Shown: in pieces, positions 11,848 through 23,680 of the stretch
Position numbering within the stretch: the first letter of the stretch is position 1
Layout of the letters: the number at the start of each line of letters is the position of its first letter
DNA from: Sacculina carcini
Taxonomy: Eukaryota > Arthropoda > Thecostraca > Sacculinidae
NCBI GenBank assembly: GCA_916048095.2
Contig: OU696584.1
Span: 2,931,317-2,995,316 of the forward strand
Reading direction: 5' to 3'
DNA length: 64,000 nt
Program-made: the position numbers and the translations under genes
Notes under the pieces: generated by a model
Told to the model about the DNA's origin: nothing
The model's database searches: none
The model's input: only the letters and a program-made list of their open reading frames with translations

Positions 11848-12756
11848 TTAAAAATGTGTGGAGAGAGGACGGAGAGCGAAATTGATAATCGGAAGGAGAT
11901 ATAGAGTTGAGTAGATATTGAGTTGAGTTGTGATAAGACTGTGGTCCGATAGAAGAGAGTCAGTTGGATAAGTATACATTTTAGGTGAGAGGCGTTTTGC
12001 AGAAGTTGGTGTGCAACTAACAAGGTCCAGTGTGTGGCCAAATAAGTGCGTAGGTTCATCATTGACTATATTTAGATCCCATGAACTCAGAAGGTGGATG
12101 AAATCAGAGGCAAGATCATGAGAGGAGGGAGAGTCTACCCATATGTTGAAGTAGCCAATAATCACAAAGCTGTCCGAGAAAAGCTCATTAAGTCGTGAAA
12201 CTAAAGCATCAAAATCCGATATAAAGTAAGGAGCTGAGCCGCGGTGATTATGGCGATAAATCAGAGCTATGCCCAATTTGGGAAGTGAAGGGAGAGACAA
12301 TGAAAAGCCAAGAAATTCAAAAGATATACAAGAGCACAAAAAATCAGGAATCATAGATAGATTCACAAAATAATAAAAAATAACACCGACACCACCACCA
12401 TTAGCTTTAGAAGAACTGGCCGAGCGAGATTTATGAAGGAATTCCATGTTGGAAGGCAATTGTGCATTAAAAATGCTTTCATCACTCTCCAGTATCCAGG
12501 TTTCGGTCAGGAAGAGAGCAGAAAGGTTATGGAAAGAAAGGGCTTCCCTAAGAAATGTCACCTTATTACGGGCGGAACGAATATTTAAGAGGCCAAAAGA
12601 AATAGTAGAGGGGTCCGAGAGACGATAATGATTTTGAAAAATATTGCAAGAGGAATAAAATGAATTAGGCGAAAGTGGGTCTTCTTGCGACCCCCCTGGG
12701 TCTGGCGAGCGACACAATGGGGGACGACAACACAATATATATTCACAAGAGATCAC
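11848..12756 (-). pseudogene. LINE A ORF2, apurinic-type endonuclease part
   Basis: Open for 302 codons. The motifs LNIRSARNK (N-terminal), LTETW, RHNHRGS and SDHSL follow the APE endonuclease order. IIGYFNIW stands where the GDFN motif should be, so a catalytic Asp appears changed to Tyr. The frame continues, with breaks, into the region PPPPWWSSKLQ (near 11,750), which pairs with the same linker in LINE B. ORF2 nicks target DNA and primes reverse transcription at the nick. Confidence 0.7.
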
Positions 12757-12776
12757 AGTTCAGAGGCGGTTACTTA

Positions 12777-13302
12777 CTGTGGCGAAACAAAACACAAGCA
12801 ATGGTAAACAACAGAGCGAGCCAGCAACAGGGTGAGTTCTGTGGACTCGGTTTGGATGAGTTTGTGTGACGGTGTTTTATACGTCGCTGGCGTGTGTGGC
12901 TGGGAATGTGTGTGTATGTGCGTATGTTGTCGCCTGGTGTTCTGGGTCACATATGGTCTGGGCGCACGGCTGTGGACCAGATGTTGCCCTCGATGGCTGC
13001 TGCATCCCTGGGTGAGGATGTGGTCAGGCGGATGCGAACCAGATGCTGGCCCTGACACTGAAGAGGGTTGGTGCGCACTGACTGGTGTTTGTATGTGGTG
13101 TATGTCTGTGTGCAGGGGACATACACCTCCGGGACGCGACACTGTACCGGGTTGGTGCGCGTTGACTGGTGTTTGTACGTGGTGTATGTCTGTGTGCAGG
13201 GGACATACACCTCCGGGACGCGTACCGCTGAAGCGCTGGTAGAGTGTGTGTTTGTGGTGTATGGGCAAATGTTTTTGACCTACATTTGCACAGGCGCCAC
13301 AG
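12777..13302. repeat. insert between the LINE A ORFs with 84-bp tandem repeat
   Basis: The segment starts ACTGTGGCG and ends CGCCACAGT, a 9-bp inverted match, and separates ORF1 from ORF2. Inside, an 84-bp unit occurs twice in tandem (13,065-13,148 and 13,149-13,232), each with GGGGACATACACCTCC. It could be a second solo LTR or another short insertion. No target duplication was found, so the nature is open. Confidence 0.4.
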
Positions 13303-13400
13303 TCTGATATACTTGAGAGTGAGTGAGACGGTGGATTACCGCAGGAGGGAAGCGACTCAACATGTCAGGATGAGAGTGAAGACGAACAGACCATGGTGCG

Positions 13401-14471
13401 CTAGCGCAGAGAATTTCTAACCGCCACAAAAGACGGACACTCAGAGGAGAACGACGAGTGACTTGACACGCGACCGTGTTTTTCGCAGTTCACGCACTGC
13501 ACTTTAGACCTGTCAGGGCACGCAGACGAACGGTGGGAGCCAGCGCAATGTCCACAAGTTTCCTTGTTTGAAGACGAGCACCGGCTCTCGCTGTGGCCGA
13601 GTCCAGCACAAGGCGAACGGCGTGATACCCAATAGCGGTCACGCACTGGACAGCTCCGCAGATCGACGAACAGGCGGTCCCCAGCCGACTTGATGAGTTG
13701 TCTCACCTCGGGAGATACGCCGAGGACAGCATTCGACTGCCCATGTCTTGGCTTGGAGATAAAGAATAGTTTCAGCTGCGCTGCTAGCACGTCAGAGAGG
13801 AAAGCATTTTTCAACTTTAGCGAGACGAGCAGATCCTCAGGAGAGCATTTGGTGGGCACATTGAATAATGTGATCCTAGGCGGAAGAGAAGGCGCCTTGT
13901 CGATCACAGATACTTCCAGGTTGACGTCATTATCTGACAGCGATTTGGCCGCGCGTTTAATTGCATCTTCGGATGAGCATCGGAGCACCAGACTACCCGC
14001 TGATGTTTGGCGGGCATGAACGACAGGCACAGAGCTCAGGTGTTTACGCACCTGTTCAGGCCGCACCGGCTCCTGGCCCTTGTTTTTAATAACAAGGTCA
14101 TAGCTAGGCTTCTTGTCGGCAATATTGTCGGTGGAGACATCAGCTTCAGAAGGGGCGTCACCAGAGCATTTGACGCCTCGGACGTCTTGAGCCAGTTCTG
14201 CCCTGAGTTTCGCGAAACGAGTGTCCATTTCGGATGAAAGTTTCTCCATAGTCAGCGGCGCACGCTTGAATGATTGGAAGTCATCTCGGCATGTTGAGCA
14301 GATCCAGAAAATCCGGTGTTTTTTTATGGCGTTAAACGCCGGATTTGTTAGCGCCGCGCATGACGGGTGAAATGCAGCTCAGCACCCACCGCACAAAATA
14401 TGAGCGGCCGTGGTGTGCTCTCCGCCACAACAACATGATCGACCACTGTCACGTGCAATAGAGGCAGCCAT
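13401..14471 (-). pseudogene. LINE A ORF1: PHD finger and CCHC zinc-knuckle protein
   Basis: One frame of 357 codons from an ATG at 14,471, interrupted by a single TGA at codon 31. The N-terminus shows a C4HC3 PHD pattern: C13-x-C15, C27-x2-C30, H35-x2-C38 and C58-x2-C61, with the classic Trp two residues before the last pair (FWICSTC). A charged helical stretch follows (about 75-100), then an RRM-like middle. A C-terminal set of knuckles comes last (CAGLGHSESRC, CGHCAGSHRSSAC, CVNCEKHGR, near 285-345). Family knowledge: CR1/L2-group ORF1 proteins bind RNA and often carry PHD-like fingers. Their role is in forming the retrotransposition particle. Confidence 0.75.
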
Positions 14472-14699
14472 ACCGGAAGGGACCACCACACGCTCAAACA
14501 CAACGGGGCAGATAGGCGTCGGAAGGACGCCCACACATGTAAATAGCGACAAAACGAGAAGCAGGCACAAACTCACTCGGTAAGCACGGGGAGAAGACTG
14601 CAACAATAATATCCTGAGGCCGGCTTGATTCCTAACTAGCTCAAAGCCGGAAGATTTCAAAATGGCATTGCCTTGGATTCATTAAAATTTTATAGATGG

Positions 14700-14942
14700 G
14701 ATAAATATTTAGCAGAAGGATATTAGATAGAAAATATGGCTTCGAAATGGTAGCGTAATAAAAAGTAATGAAACCAGCAGAACGCATGCATGTGAAACGC
14801 ACTTTAAAAAAATTAAATTATTGTATAACGGCGCTTATGCAGATGAACAATGAATTTAATGTCGCGTTCAATGTCAATCGCGCGATAGCAGCGACACTCG
14901 GCTGGCGCAACAACAGCCAGTCAATGATCATCACCACACACA
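14700..14942 (-). repeat. probable 3' LTR start of element C
   Basis: On the minus strand the integrase-end ORF of element C is followed by a purine tract (AATCAGGGGGGA) and then TGTGTGTGGTGATGATCATT, the layout of a polypurine tract and LTR start at about 14,942. The first 30 or so bases also occur at 53,003-52,970 (minus), giving independent support that this is a repeat end. The right partner LTR was not found. Confidence 0.5.
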
Positions 14943-17900
14943 TTCCCCCCTGATTCTAAGAATCACTACCAACAACTAGTATCAGCAGCATCATCAGCGT
15001 AAACTTCATAGTTTTGCACTCTTGCAGGAGGCTGGATTTGCCTCCTCGGTCTAGTCACACCCTGTGAGACAAGCTGGCTCTCAGATGGCGTCGAAGTTAC
15101 CGCTCTTACGTCGATACGCACTCGTGGCTCCCCCTCATCTGCTACGTTTTCAGTGGCATGTGCAGTAGGCCTCTAATCCTCCTCCACACTGGGCCGCAAG
15201 TCCCTGACGTGCCGATTGAGTCCGTCAACTTCCACTACAAGATCAGAAATATCCCCAGTGACTATGCCTTTTTGACTGAGGACATCGCACCTGTTTACGG
15301 ACCGCCTGACCCAAACAGCGTCGCCGACGTTGAAGTTCTCATTTCTGCGTGGCCCGTCCTTTGCTCAATTCTCGTCCCGCATTCTAATCCGGTATCGATA
15401 CAGCAAGTCCACTGGTCGGCGCTGCACTCCGTCTCCTCTGGGTGCCATGCTGTACAGCGAGACAGCTTCCCAAATATTGCACTGCTTTCTTGCTGCAATC
15501 ATTTTGATAGTGCGATGGCATCTCTCAACGATACCGTTGCCTTCAGGCCTGTACGCACATCTAAGCCGAATATTCACGCCCACTTTCTCATGATCTCAAG
15601 AAACGGTGTCCCCCGGAACGAGGTGTCATTAACAATGAAAATTTCCCCAGGTGATACACGTTCACAGAAAATACTGTCAAATACATTGGCGACTTCATCA
15701 CTTCCACGAATGTACTCTCCTCCACATAGCGAAACGAGAAGGTCCACAGTCTATTATTGAAACGTACAGTTCGCGTCCAATATGTGTGAAGTCGGCCGCC
15801 AGCCGATTCCATACACCCCTCACACTGAGGGAACCTTTCTTCCATTTTAAGGTCGGAGGACAAATGGAATTACAGACATCACAGGCTCTGGCGACTTCAG
15901 CGATCTGGCGTTTCGTAGCAAAAACATTTTTTCTCCTGCAGAAGTAGCGTGTTTTGTATACGCCGGGTGTCCAGCATCGTGATGTATTGATAACGTCCTT
16001 GAACGTCCCTTGATAAGGTCTTGCTCTACGCCAGCTGCACATATTTCCCGACGAACCCACGATAATGGTACGCGAGTCAGCGCGTCCGCACGATTCTTGT
16101 GCGATTCCACTTTATGTACGCGTATTGTAAGTTGGTATTCTTCAATTAAGCTCTTAACTATTTCCAGTCGCCTCAAGATGATCTCATTGCTGTTCTCACT
16201 CGCTGTCGTCTCGTTAACATTCCGATGAGCCACGAACACACAGTAGCAGAGTCCGAATACAGGTCGACTTCACGAAATGCTAGCTTCACCGCCATCCCTT
16301 TGACAACTGAATCTAGCTCTCCGATATTTATGTGGTGGACGTCCTTTCTCAGCCAGTAGGCATCCTCGATGACATCACCATTCACTTCTACCACCGCTCC
16401 AATGGCCAGATCACTTTAGTCCACCCAAACATTTGCCGCTTCACCTTTGATAGTCTACGTGTCCTTCACAGGATCGTACCGTTCCATACGCCCCGACACC
16501 TCGCGAACGCAACGATTCAATTTCTCCTCTCCAATCTCGTCATCCCACCCTTTAGAAAGTTCAGTTGCAAGTCTCTTGCTGTACGACGCTGATACTTGTA
16601 GCCAGCCGGCCACGGGATAATGCGATACCAGCTGGCTACATCACGAAAAAATGTTTCGACGAGTCAGATCGCCCGAGAATTCGCTCAATGCATTGTCTCT
16701 CTTCCACCGAAGGATGCCGTCTCGACACCGCCACACGTGAATCCCAGGACGCGAGTACCGTCGGAAAATTTCTGCACATCCTTACCCTCCAATCCGTAAT
16801 TTCTCAAATGTTTTTTAACCGCGTCGGGTGAGACCACGTCTCCGTCAACCACCATGTCGTCGACGTATGCTGAAGTGCCTCGTTCAACTGTTTTGTCTAA
16901 GGAAAATACCCTACCAACTATCGCCTGCATAATCATAGACGCCGAGTTGAGGTCAAATCCCAGGCGCGTCAGACAATACAGCACGCCATCGTACAACATA
17001 GTTTGGAAAGGCAACAAGGATTTGTCGACGGCGACTTGCAATTACGCTTTGGTCGAGTCCATGATGAAAATATTGTCACCTTTTCTCCTCCAACTCTTCA
17101 ACTTATCCTGACACCCTTCGGCTTCCGCCGTATATGAGTCAATGTATTGATTAAGTTCGCGGAAGTCAAGAACTGGCCGCACTTTCTCTGAGTTCTTCTG
17201 TCGGACAGCCATGATAGGTAGCAGACAACGAGCTGGTCCATGTTCTCCCTAAACATACGGAACCAGCCACCCATTACGTATCCACAGCTGAACATCTTTG
17301 TTGAAGGATTCGCGCGACTCGTTCGGCACTTTGTACTGCGCAATGCGATTTGCGAAAAGTGTCTGGTTCTTTGTCATCACGCCACCTCCATTTGCACATC
17401 CATCTCTATATTTGTGGATTGAACTCTATGACGTGTCCCGATTTTTCTTCTCGAAGCAACTGAGCCGCAGCACAGCACTGCCTATCAACATTATTCTCAT
17501 CCAGCGCTACTTCACCATCTACTACTCGAACACCATCCATCGCATTGATGGCACTGATCCCCAGTACGGCATCAAAACCAAGCCATCAAAAGTTTCTCGT
17601 GTACGACTAGCATCTTCAACGCAGCCTTGCCATTACCTGATTTAAGACAACACACTGCCACTCCAACACATGTGAATTCACCTCCTCCTAGCGTTTCAAT
17701 TGAAGTCTTCTCATTATTCCACGTTTTGAAAACTACGTCAGAAACAATGCAGCAGCTACATCCCGTATCAATGAGGACTGAACATTCGAGATTGTCGATT
17801 GAAACGCGTGTTGACGGAAGCATACGCGGAGGGATCACGATGTACTCTCTCCTCTGGCGTTTCCCGGACAATTACGAGACATGTGGCCTAACTTGGAGCA

Positions 17901-18360
17901 CTTGAAGCACGATCGTCTTGGACATTGTCTGCTGAAATGACCCACTTCATTGCACGTAACATCTATTCCCAGTCTTAGATGCGGTCGACATTCGTGCAGC
18001 AAAACAGCTCTCATACCTTGACTGATTCATTGCTCCTTCTTTGCGTTGCAAGGCCATCCGCCCTCTAACAACGACGTCGTTTAGAGTGAGCTTATCGGCG
18101 GCTGCATCGGTTTGAATAATTGTCGCTATATCGCTCGGTAATCCCGTTACAAAGGCACACTCAAGCAATTCATCACTAACCTTCGCCATTCGCACATTAC
18201 GTCTCGAACGCGCCCGTACATATATACGCATTAAAAAAGTCGTATAAATATGGGAAACAAAGTTTGGCGCAGTTTTAGCTAAACGATCCATTTTCATACA
18301 CAAAGACACATGGTATAAGACACATTGAACGGAACAAACATTGAATTGATACATTGAAAC
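14943..18360 (-). mobile_element. LTR element C (GNGIVER-type Gypsy lineage), old
   Basis: Minus-strand remains, right to left: gag with two CCHC knuckles (about 17,980-17,870; CFKCSKLGHMSRNC is recognisable), protease with DTGCSC (near 17,770), RT (about 17,345-16,690; LTRLGFDLNSASMIM and YVDDMVV), RNase H (about 16,400-16,100; HHINIGELD and SDSATVCSW), integrase (about 16,060-15,300; GNGIVERCHRTIKMIAAR) and a C-terminal tail to 14,960. It is the same lineage as element B (19.7-24.1 kb) and the young element at 27.5-32.7 kb. It has many breaks and is clearly old. Confidence 0.8.
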
Positions 18361-18503
18361 ATACTAATTGAATACGGTAAAGTTGAAGCCCATGTACGGT
18401 GTGTAAATATGCAGCAGCGGATCCAGAGTGCAATTTCTTGGGGGCTGGGCAATTTTGTCAATGTGTGTATACACACATTCACAAGCGCAACATACTTACT
18501 TAC

Positions 18504-18780
18504 ATTACTGAATCACATATTTATTGTTGATTGTTATTATTTATTGAGGAACGTGGGCGGAGTGACATTATGGAGTGTTATCGTATGATGGTTTATTATT
18601 TATTGTTATTCATTTATTATTTTCTTTCCAACTCTCTTTCTAGACTTTTTTCTTTTCGAACTCTCTTTCTCTCTGAATCTTTTGGGCGCTTCCGGTACAT
18701 GGGGCCACCTTAGGGTGGTAATAGTGCTTGCACTCTTCCCATGCTACTGGATTTGCCTGTAATTAATAATAATAATAATA
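18504..18780 (+). mobile_element. 5'-truncated LINE 3' end
   Basis: About 265 bp almost identical to the end of the LINE at 45.2-49.6 kb (49,291-49,560). Both carry GGGCGCTTCCGGTACATGGG, then TTAGGGTGGTAATAG and a final (TAA)n or (CAATAA)n tail. Presence of only the 3' end with a simple-repeat tail is the usual product of incomplete target-primed reverse transcription. Confidence 0.85.
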
Positions 18781-18997
18781 AAACCTAGTGTAAGAGTTGG
18801 AAGGGCCAACGCCACCTAGATACAGGCCGTTTCACGAAATTATGACGTCATCGGTTCCGGTGATTGACTCGTACGGGCGATACGAGTTGCTATGTGTTAA
18901 TGCGGGTGTTCGACTGGCACTCCGGTTCAACTGACTTAAAAAATCATGTGACCATCATACAAAGCTTCAAATACAGTTGCAAATGGAATAACTGAAT

Positions 18998-19625
18998 ATA
19001 TTATAAAACTACACAGGCATAAAAGAGTCAAAACACAAACATGCAACGATCATACACGATACAATGTGGAACTTTTTCGCTTCAATTTCTCTAATTAATC
19101 GTAGATAAATTTCTGTCACAACAACTATTGTTCAGGAGAACATTTACAGCGGCGCACACACTTTTTCAGCTACAAATTGTAAATTACGATGTTGAGAACA
19201 GTAGAAGTGAACAAGCATTACACCGCAATCACTAAGTTTTTCTAGTGCAGGAAACCTATTATCGCTCTGGTTCTCAATAATACACACTTTATCATACTTA
19301 TTACACTTCTGCACAGTTAAAATCAATTGTAAACTTAACAATTGATTAAATTATAAAACCACACAGGCAAATCACACACATACAACGATTACACACGCGA
19401 CAACGTTGACAGTTTTCGTTTCAAATTTTTGGCACAAATACATGAATTTCGATCGGAATAATAATTATTAAGAAGTACATTCACACTCGCCCACACAATT
19501 TTTTCTACAACTAAATCTAGGTTATGGTTGTTGAAGCAATGCGAAGTACTAAACATGATTCCGTGTTCATTGAGCTGTTGCAAAACGTGAAACAGAGCAA
19601 TTTCCCCTTGCCTACCTACAGTCGA
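18998..19625 (-). repeat. tandem duplication of the P1 3' end
   Basis: The block starting ATTATAAAACTACACAGGC (near 19,008) recurs about 343 bp later as AAATTATAAAACCACACAGG (near 19,351). Each copy ends in its own version of the transposase C-terminus (a Cys-His-N-L segment, then EKV/I and VNVLLNN). The copies have diverged clearly, so the duplication is not recent. Confidence 0.6.
19144..19583 (-). pseudogene. P1 transposase C-terminal pieces (two tandem versions)
   Basis: The upstream version (19,583-19,389) reads QQLNEHGIMFSTSHCFNNHN and then VVEKIVWASVNVLLNNYY. The downstream version (19,341-19,100) reads KLSDCGVMLVHFYCSQHRN and then AEKV and AVNVLLNNSC. P2 has the matching end at 52,110-52,231 (ITEKIVWTSVNILLNNF). 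This His/Cys-containing tail is typical of the end of P-like transposases of this group. Nothing between here and 24.5 kb on this strand is P1; LTR element B fills it. Confidence 0.6.
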
Positions 19626-21573
19626 AAACTCTCTAAACTCAAAACATTTTTAACAGTTAAATAAGAAAACATGACAATATTAACAATTGAAAGCCCAATT
19701 GAGAGCCCAATGGAAATGACATGACCAACCGCCTGTATTGAAGAACAGAGCAAAAGTATACGACAGTACCTTGTCAGATGGCGTGGAGTATAAGTTTGAT
19801 GCAAAAATTCAGAGATGGATAGATGAAGGTATTCTCGAAGAAGATGAGTGTAAAGAGACTGTTGGCTTGATACCGTTAATGGCCGTTGTTCAGCGCAACA
19901 AGGGAAAAGTCAGGCCAGCTCTAGATTATCGAGAGCTCAACCAGTTTGTTGAATGCACTTGCATTTGAGCGTACTTGCAGGTGCATATTGACATGAAGCT
20001 CCGGCGGTATTAGCGTATTTGTTGGAAAGAAAAACACTTCCCTCTCAATCGGTTGGGATTCGGACTCAACTGTGCTCCTCGAATCATGAGCCAGATAACC
20101 GCGAAAGTTCTTGAACAAGACCCTGATATTAGGAAAGGCACGAGAGCTTATATGGACGACATTATTGTTGAAGAGAATGTTGTGTCCGCTGATAAAGTGG
20201 CAGCACATTTAACGAAATTTGGGCTTGAGACAAAACCACGCGAAATATTAGATAATAACAAAGTACTTGGTCTGCAGCTGGAAAGAGGGTCTGACAGAGA
20301 TTTGCGCTTCAAAAGAGGGAACCAAATTCCAAAAATTGAGGGAAATGTTTTGAGCCGCAGGACATTGTTTTCCATCTGTGGCGCGCTGATTGGACACTAT
20401 CCAATATGCGGTTGGCTCCGTGTGGCCTGTAGTTACGTGAAGCGACTGAGTGAAAACGGGGCGTGGGATGACCCTGTTGGCGAGGACGCCCACGAAAAGC
20501 TCATTGAGATTTTTAAAAAAGTCGAGTTATGTGATCCGGTCAGAGGGTCGTGGACAGTGGCATCAGGACTGTCCAGGTGGAGAGTTTGGTGTAATGCCAG
20601 CAGCAAAGCGATCGGAGTGGCGCTGGAGATTGATGGCAGGGTGGTAGAAGATGCGTCATGGATGCGGAAACGCACAGATGCTGGATACATAAACTTGGCA
20701 GAACTTGATGCAGCGATAAGAGGCGTCAACTTGGCCCTGAAGTGGGAGCTGTCAGAAATTGAAGTGATCACTGACTCAGCCATCGTGTGCAGTTGGATGA
20801 AATCATCGCTTAGAGGAGACCGTAGGGTGAAAGTGTCAGGCTTATCGGAAATGCTGGTCCGCCGTCGCCTGTGGACGTTTAGGGAACTCATTGAGCAGTG
20901 TAGTTTGGACATCCATGTGACGCTAGTCGGATCGCAAAAGAACGTCGCAGACACATTGACGAGAGTTGAAAGAGATGGATGAAAAATCAAAGTAGATATA
21001 TTGAATCCGTACATTGTTGTAATATGACGATAGAAGAGTTGCACAATAACCAGCATTTCGGTGTAGAACGGTCACTCTAACTGGCCAGACTTGTGAAGCC
21101 TGACATCCGGAAAAAGGAAATGGAAGATTGTGTGAGAAAATGTGCTCAGTGTCGCTCAATTGATTCTGCACCGGTACAACATGAAATCGGTGAGTTGAAT
21201 GTAAACAACAACTGGACACGATTAGCTGTGGACACAACACACTATAACAATGAATGTTATTTGACAATCGTTGATTCTGGGCCCAGTCGTTTTGCCATAT
21301 GGTGGCGGTTGACGTCTGAGAATGTCAAGGAAGTCTCGAGGGTACTGGAGGATTTGTTTCGTGAGAGAGGACCGCCATCAGAGCTCTTTTTCGATAACAG
21401 CACAACGTTGCATTCCTACTGTATCGCCGAATTCTGCTCCGAGTGAAAAGTGAATCGTAGATTTCGTGCTGTTTATCGAGCGTCCGGCAATGGAATTGTC
21501 GAGAAAAACCACCGTACCATCAAACGCATGGCAGTGCGTACGGGAAAGTCACCGCTGAATGTTGTTTTTTATC

Positions 21574-23680
21574 CAATTAGGCCCAAAGGGCCTAATTGAT
21601 GGTATTTTTTTTGCCCTATACTGATTGCAAATTTTCTAAATGTCTGTTTGTATCGTATCTCCTCCTAAACCACTGAGCCGATTTTGATGAAACTTGGTCC
21701 CTAGGGGTAAAATTGATGCGCAATGGTCATAGGTTAGGTTTTTTACCTCCGAGGTCATTTTCAAGGTCATTGAGGTCATTTGTGTCTGTTTATCCTATCT
21801 CCTCCTAAGCCACTGGACCGATTTTGATGAAACTTGGTCCCTAGGGGTTAAATGGATGCGAGAAGGTCATAGGCTAGGTTTTGTTGACCTCCGAGGTCAT
21901 TTTTAAGGTTATTGAGGTCATTTGTGTCTGTTTACCCTATCTCCTCCTAAACCCCTGGACCGATTTTGATGAAACTTGGTCCCTAGGGGTAAAATGGACG
22001 CAAGAAGGTCATAGGCTAGGTTTTGTTGCATATAAACATATAAACCAGCATATAAAACCGTTAATAATCAAAACGTTATTCTGTCGGTTTTGAGGAAAAC
22101 TGCTCAACAGAATTGCCAGTTTTTTATATCCACAGATTGGAAATTTTGTCTTCTACAAGATGATATATTTTTAAAATATGTAGTGCCAACATTCCAAAAG
22201 ATATAACCGTTTATTCAAGACCATGTCATTTCCACCGACGACTGATAGATTTAACACAGCGATCAATGGAGACAATGGCGGATCCAGAAATTTTGCAGGG
22301 GGGCTTAGCCTCTTTGAAATATGTTTTTAAAAATGTCCTTCACATGCAATGTTTACCCCTAATTTTGATATACCGGCTAAAAACCATTTTCAACAAACCA
22401 ATCTAAAATATTTAGCCCCAGTATAAATATTTACTTCATCCGCCTAGGATCTCTCGCTGCTGCGAAATCAACATCAGAGTTTATGTGCAAAGCGCATGAC
22501 GTATTCGCTAGGGCGCTAGCGTTCAGGACAAAATCTAGCTAAAAATCTAAAATAAAAACATACGCACAACGGGCGGGTTTCAATGGTAGATGGTGATGTT
22601 GAGTTATAAATATATTTTGGAAACATTATGATGAAAAAGTTTGGTCATTTTTCCTTGTTTCGTGTCTGAGCTCTGAATTATTCAGCACGACGGGAAGGTT
22701 TAAATATGAGGCGGTTTAAGCAAACTAATTTGTCAAAATAAGTATATAAATATAGAAATTTATACTTTTTATGGGTTTACTCTTTGCTTTTTTAATTCAT
22801 ATTCCATTTCTCTTATGAATTGAATACAAATTCAATAGTATGAATTGTTCCGCACGACGGGCGGGCTTACTTGTTAGAATTTCATTGTAGGTTACGTGTT
22901 TGTGTTCTGAATTATTCCGCACGACGGGCATGTTCATATATGACGCGGATCGAGGGATATTTTGTCTAAATTAAAATGAAAATATTCACATTTAGACATT
23001 TCTATTGGTTAGAATATTTACAGGTTAAATTTTTTACTTTTAAATTTGTATTCATTTTATTTTATAGATTGAATATGAATTTCATGTTATGAACTGTTCC
23101 GCACGACGGGCGGGTTTAAATATATATATGTATATATATAATAAATTCTCTGTCTGTGTGTATGTATGCTTGAATATGAGGTTAAAATAATTGCGCGGGC
23201 TCAATGATATAGATCAGTGGTTTGAAACGCAAAAGAAGCGATGGATCATTTTTATGAAATAAATATGTCCCGCAGACAGCAACTATAGACAATAAAACGT
23301 TCAATTTCATCGTGTAGAATGCATTCTTATACAAAACTAACGGATTTGTCTTCAAGATCCAGAACGGATCGACACGATCCACAACGGGCGGGTTTATATG
23401 CTAGACATTTAGGTTAGGTTACGTCAAGAAACGATCACTAACTAGGGGTTGAGTTTGTGTCGGGTTGAGTTTGTGTGTGAGGCACTAGACAATAAAAGCA
23501 TAATAACTTATTGCTATGTGTATCTTCTGGTCCCAAATCATTTCATCATTTTGCTTCTTCTTTACCCTCTTATGAAATCTGTCCATAATGTGTAGTTGGT
23601 TTAGGATATCAAGGCCGAATTGGGGGTATGCAGCTTTGGATCTGGTTTGTGGCCAGACAAAGCTGCACGTCTACTTAATT
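21574..23680. mobile_element. 2.1-kb non-coding repeat insertion in element B
   Basis: Integrase coding sequence stops at 21,573 and resumes at 23,681, so everything between is inserted. It opens with the palindrome AATTAGGCCCAAAGGGCCTA. It then holds three tandem copies of a roughly 138-bp unit, and then several dispersed copies of a CCGCACGACGGGCGGG motif spaced by A/T-rich DNA. No transposase is visible. Possible ends share only TAT. A non-autonomous DNA element or a composite of several is likely; the superfamily is undecided. Confidence 0.55.
21640..22025 (+). repeat. three tandem ~138-bp units
   Basis: Each unit carries CCGATTTTGATGAAACTTGG, then TCCCTAGGGGT, GGTCATAGG, and GAGGTCATTTGTGTCTGTTT. 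Copies start near 21,652, 21,793 and 21,935 and differ by scattered substitutions. The phrase is of a kind found in many invertebrate non-autonomous repeats. There is no coding content. Confidence 0.75.

Larger units (their letters stand above)
9955..14690 (-). mobile_element. LINE A, L2/CR1-type non-LTR retrotransposon
   Basis: Minus-strand LINE with ORF1 (PHD finger plus zinc knuckles, 14,471-13,401), ORF2 endonuclease (about 12,650-11,850) and part of the RT (about 11,847-9,955). The RT segment contains FSSAFDLVDHSIL and SGVPQGSLLGP. These closely resemble LINE B at 61.8-64 kb, so both are L2-like. The copy is cut inside the RT at its left end, so the YADD box and 3' tail are missing. It is interrupted by a solo LTR and possibly by a second insertion between the ORFs. 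It is dead. Confidence 0.85.

Noticed and set aside
12832-13307. ORFs on both strands with repeated VCVQGTYTSGT-like phrases
   Set aside because: Generated by the 84-bp tandem repeat; no conserved domain.
15158-15760. plus-strand 200-codon ORF
   Set aside because: It is antisense to the integrase of element C.
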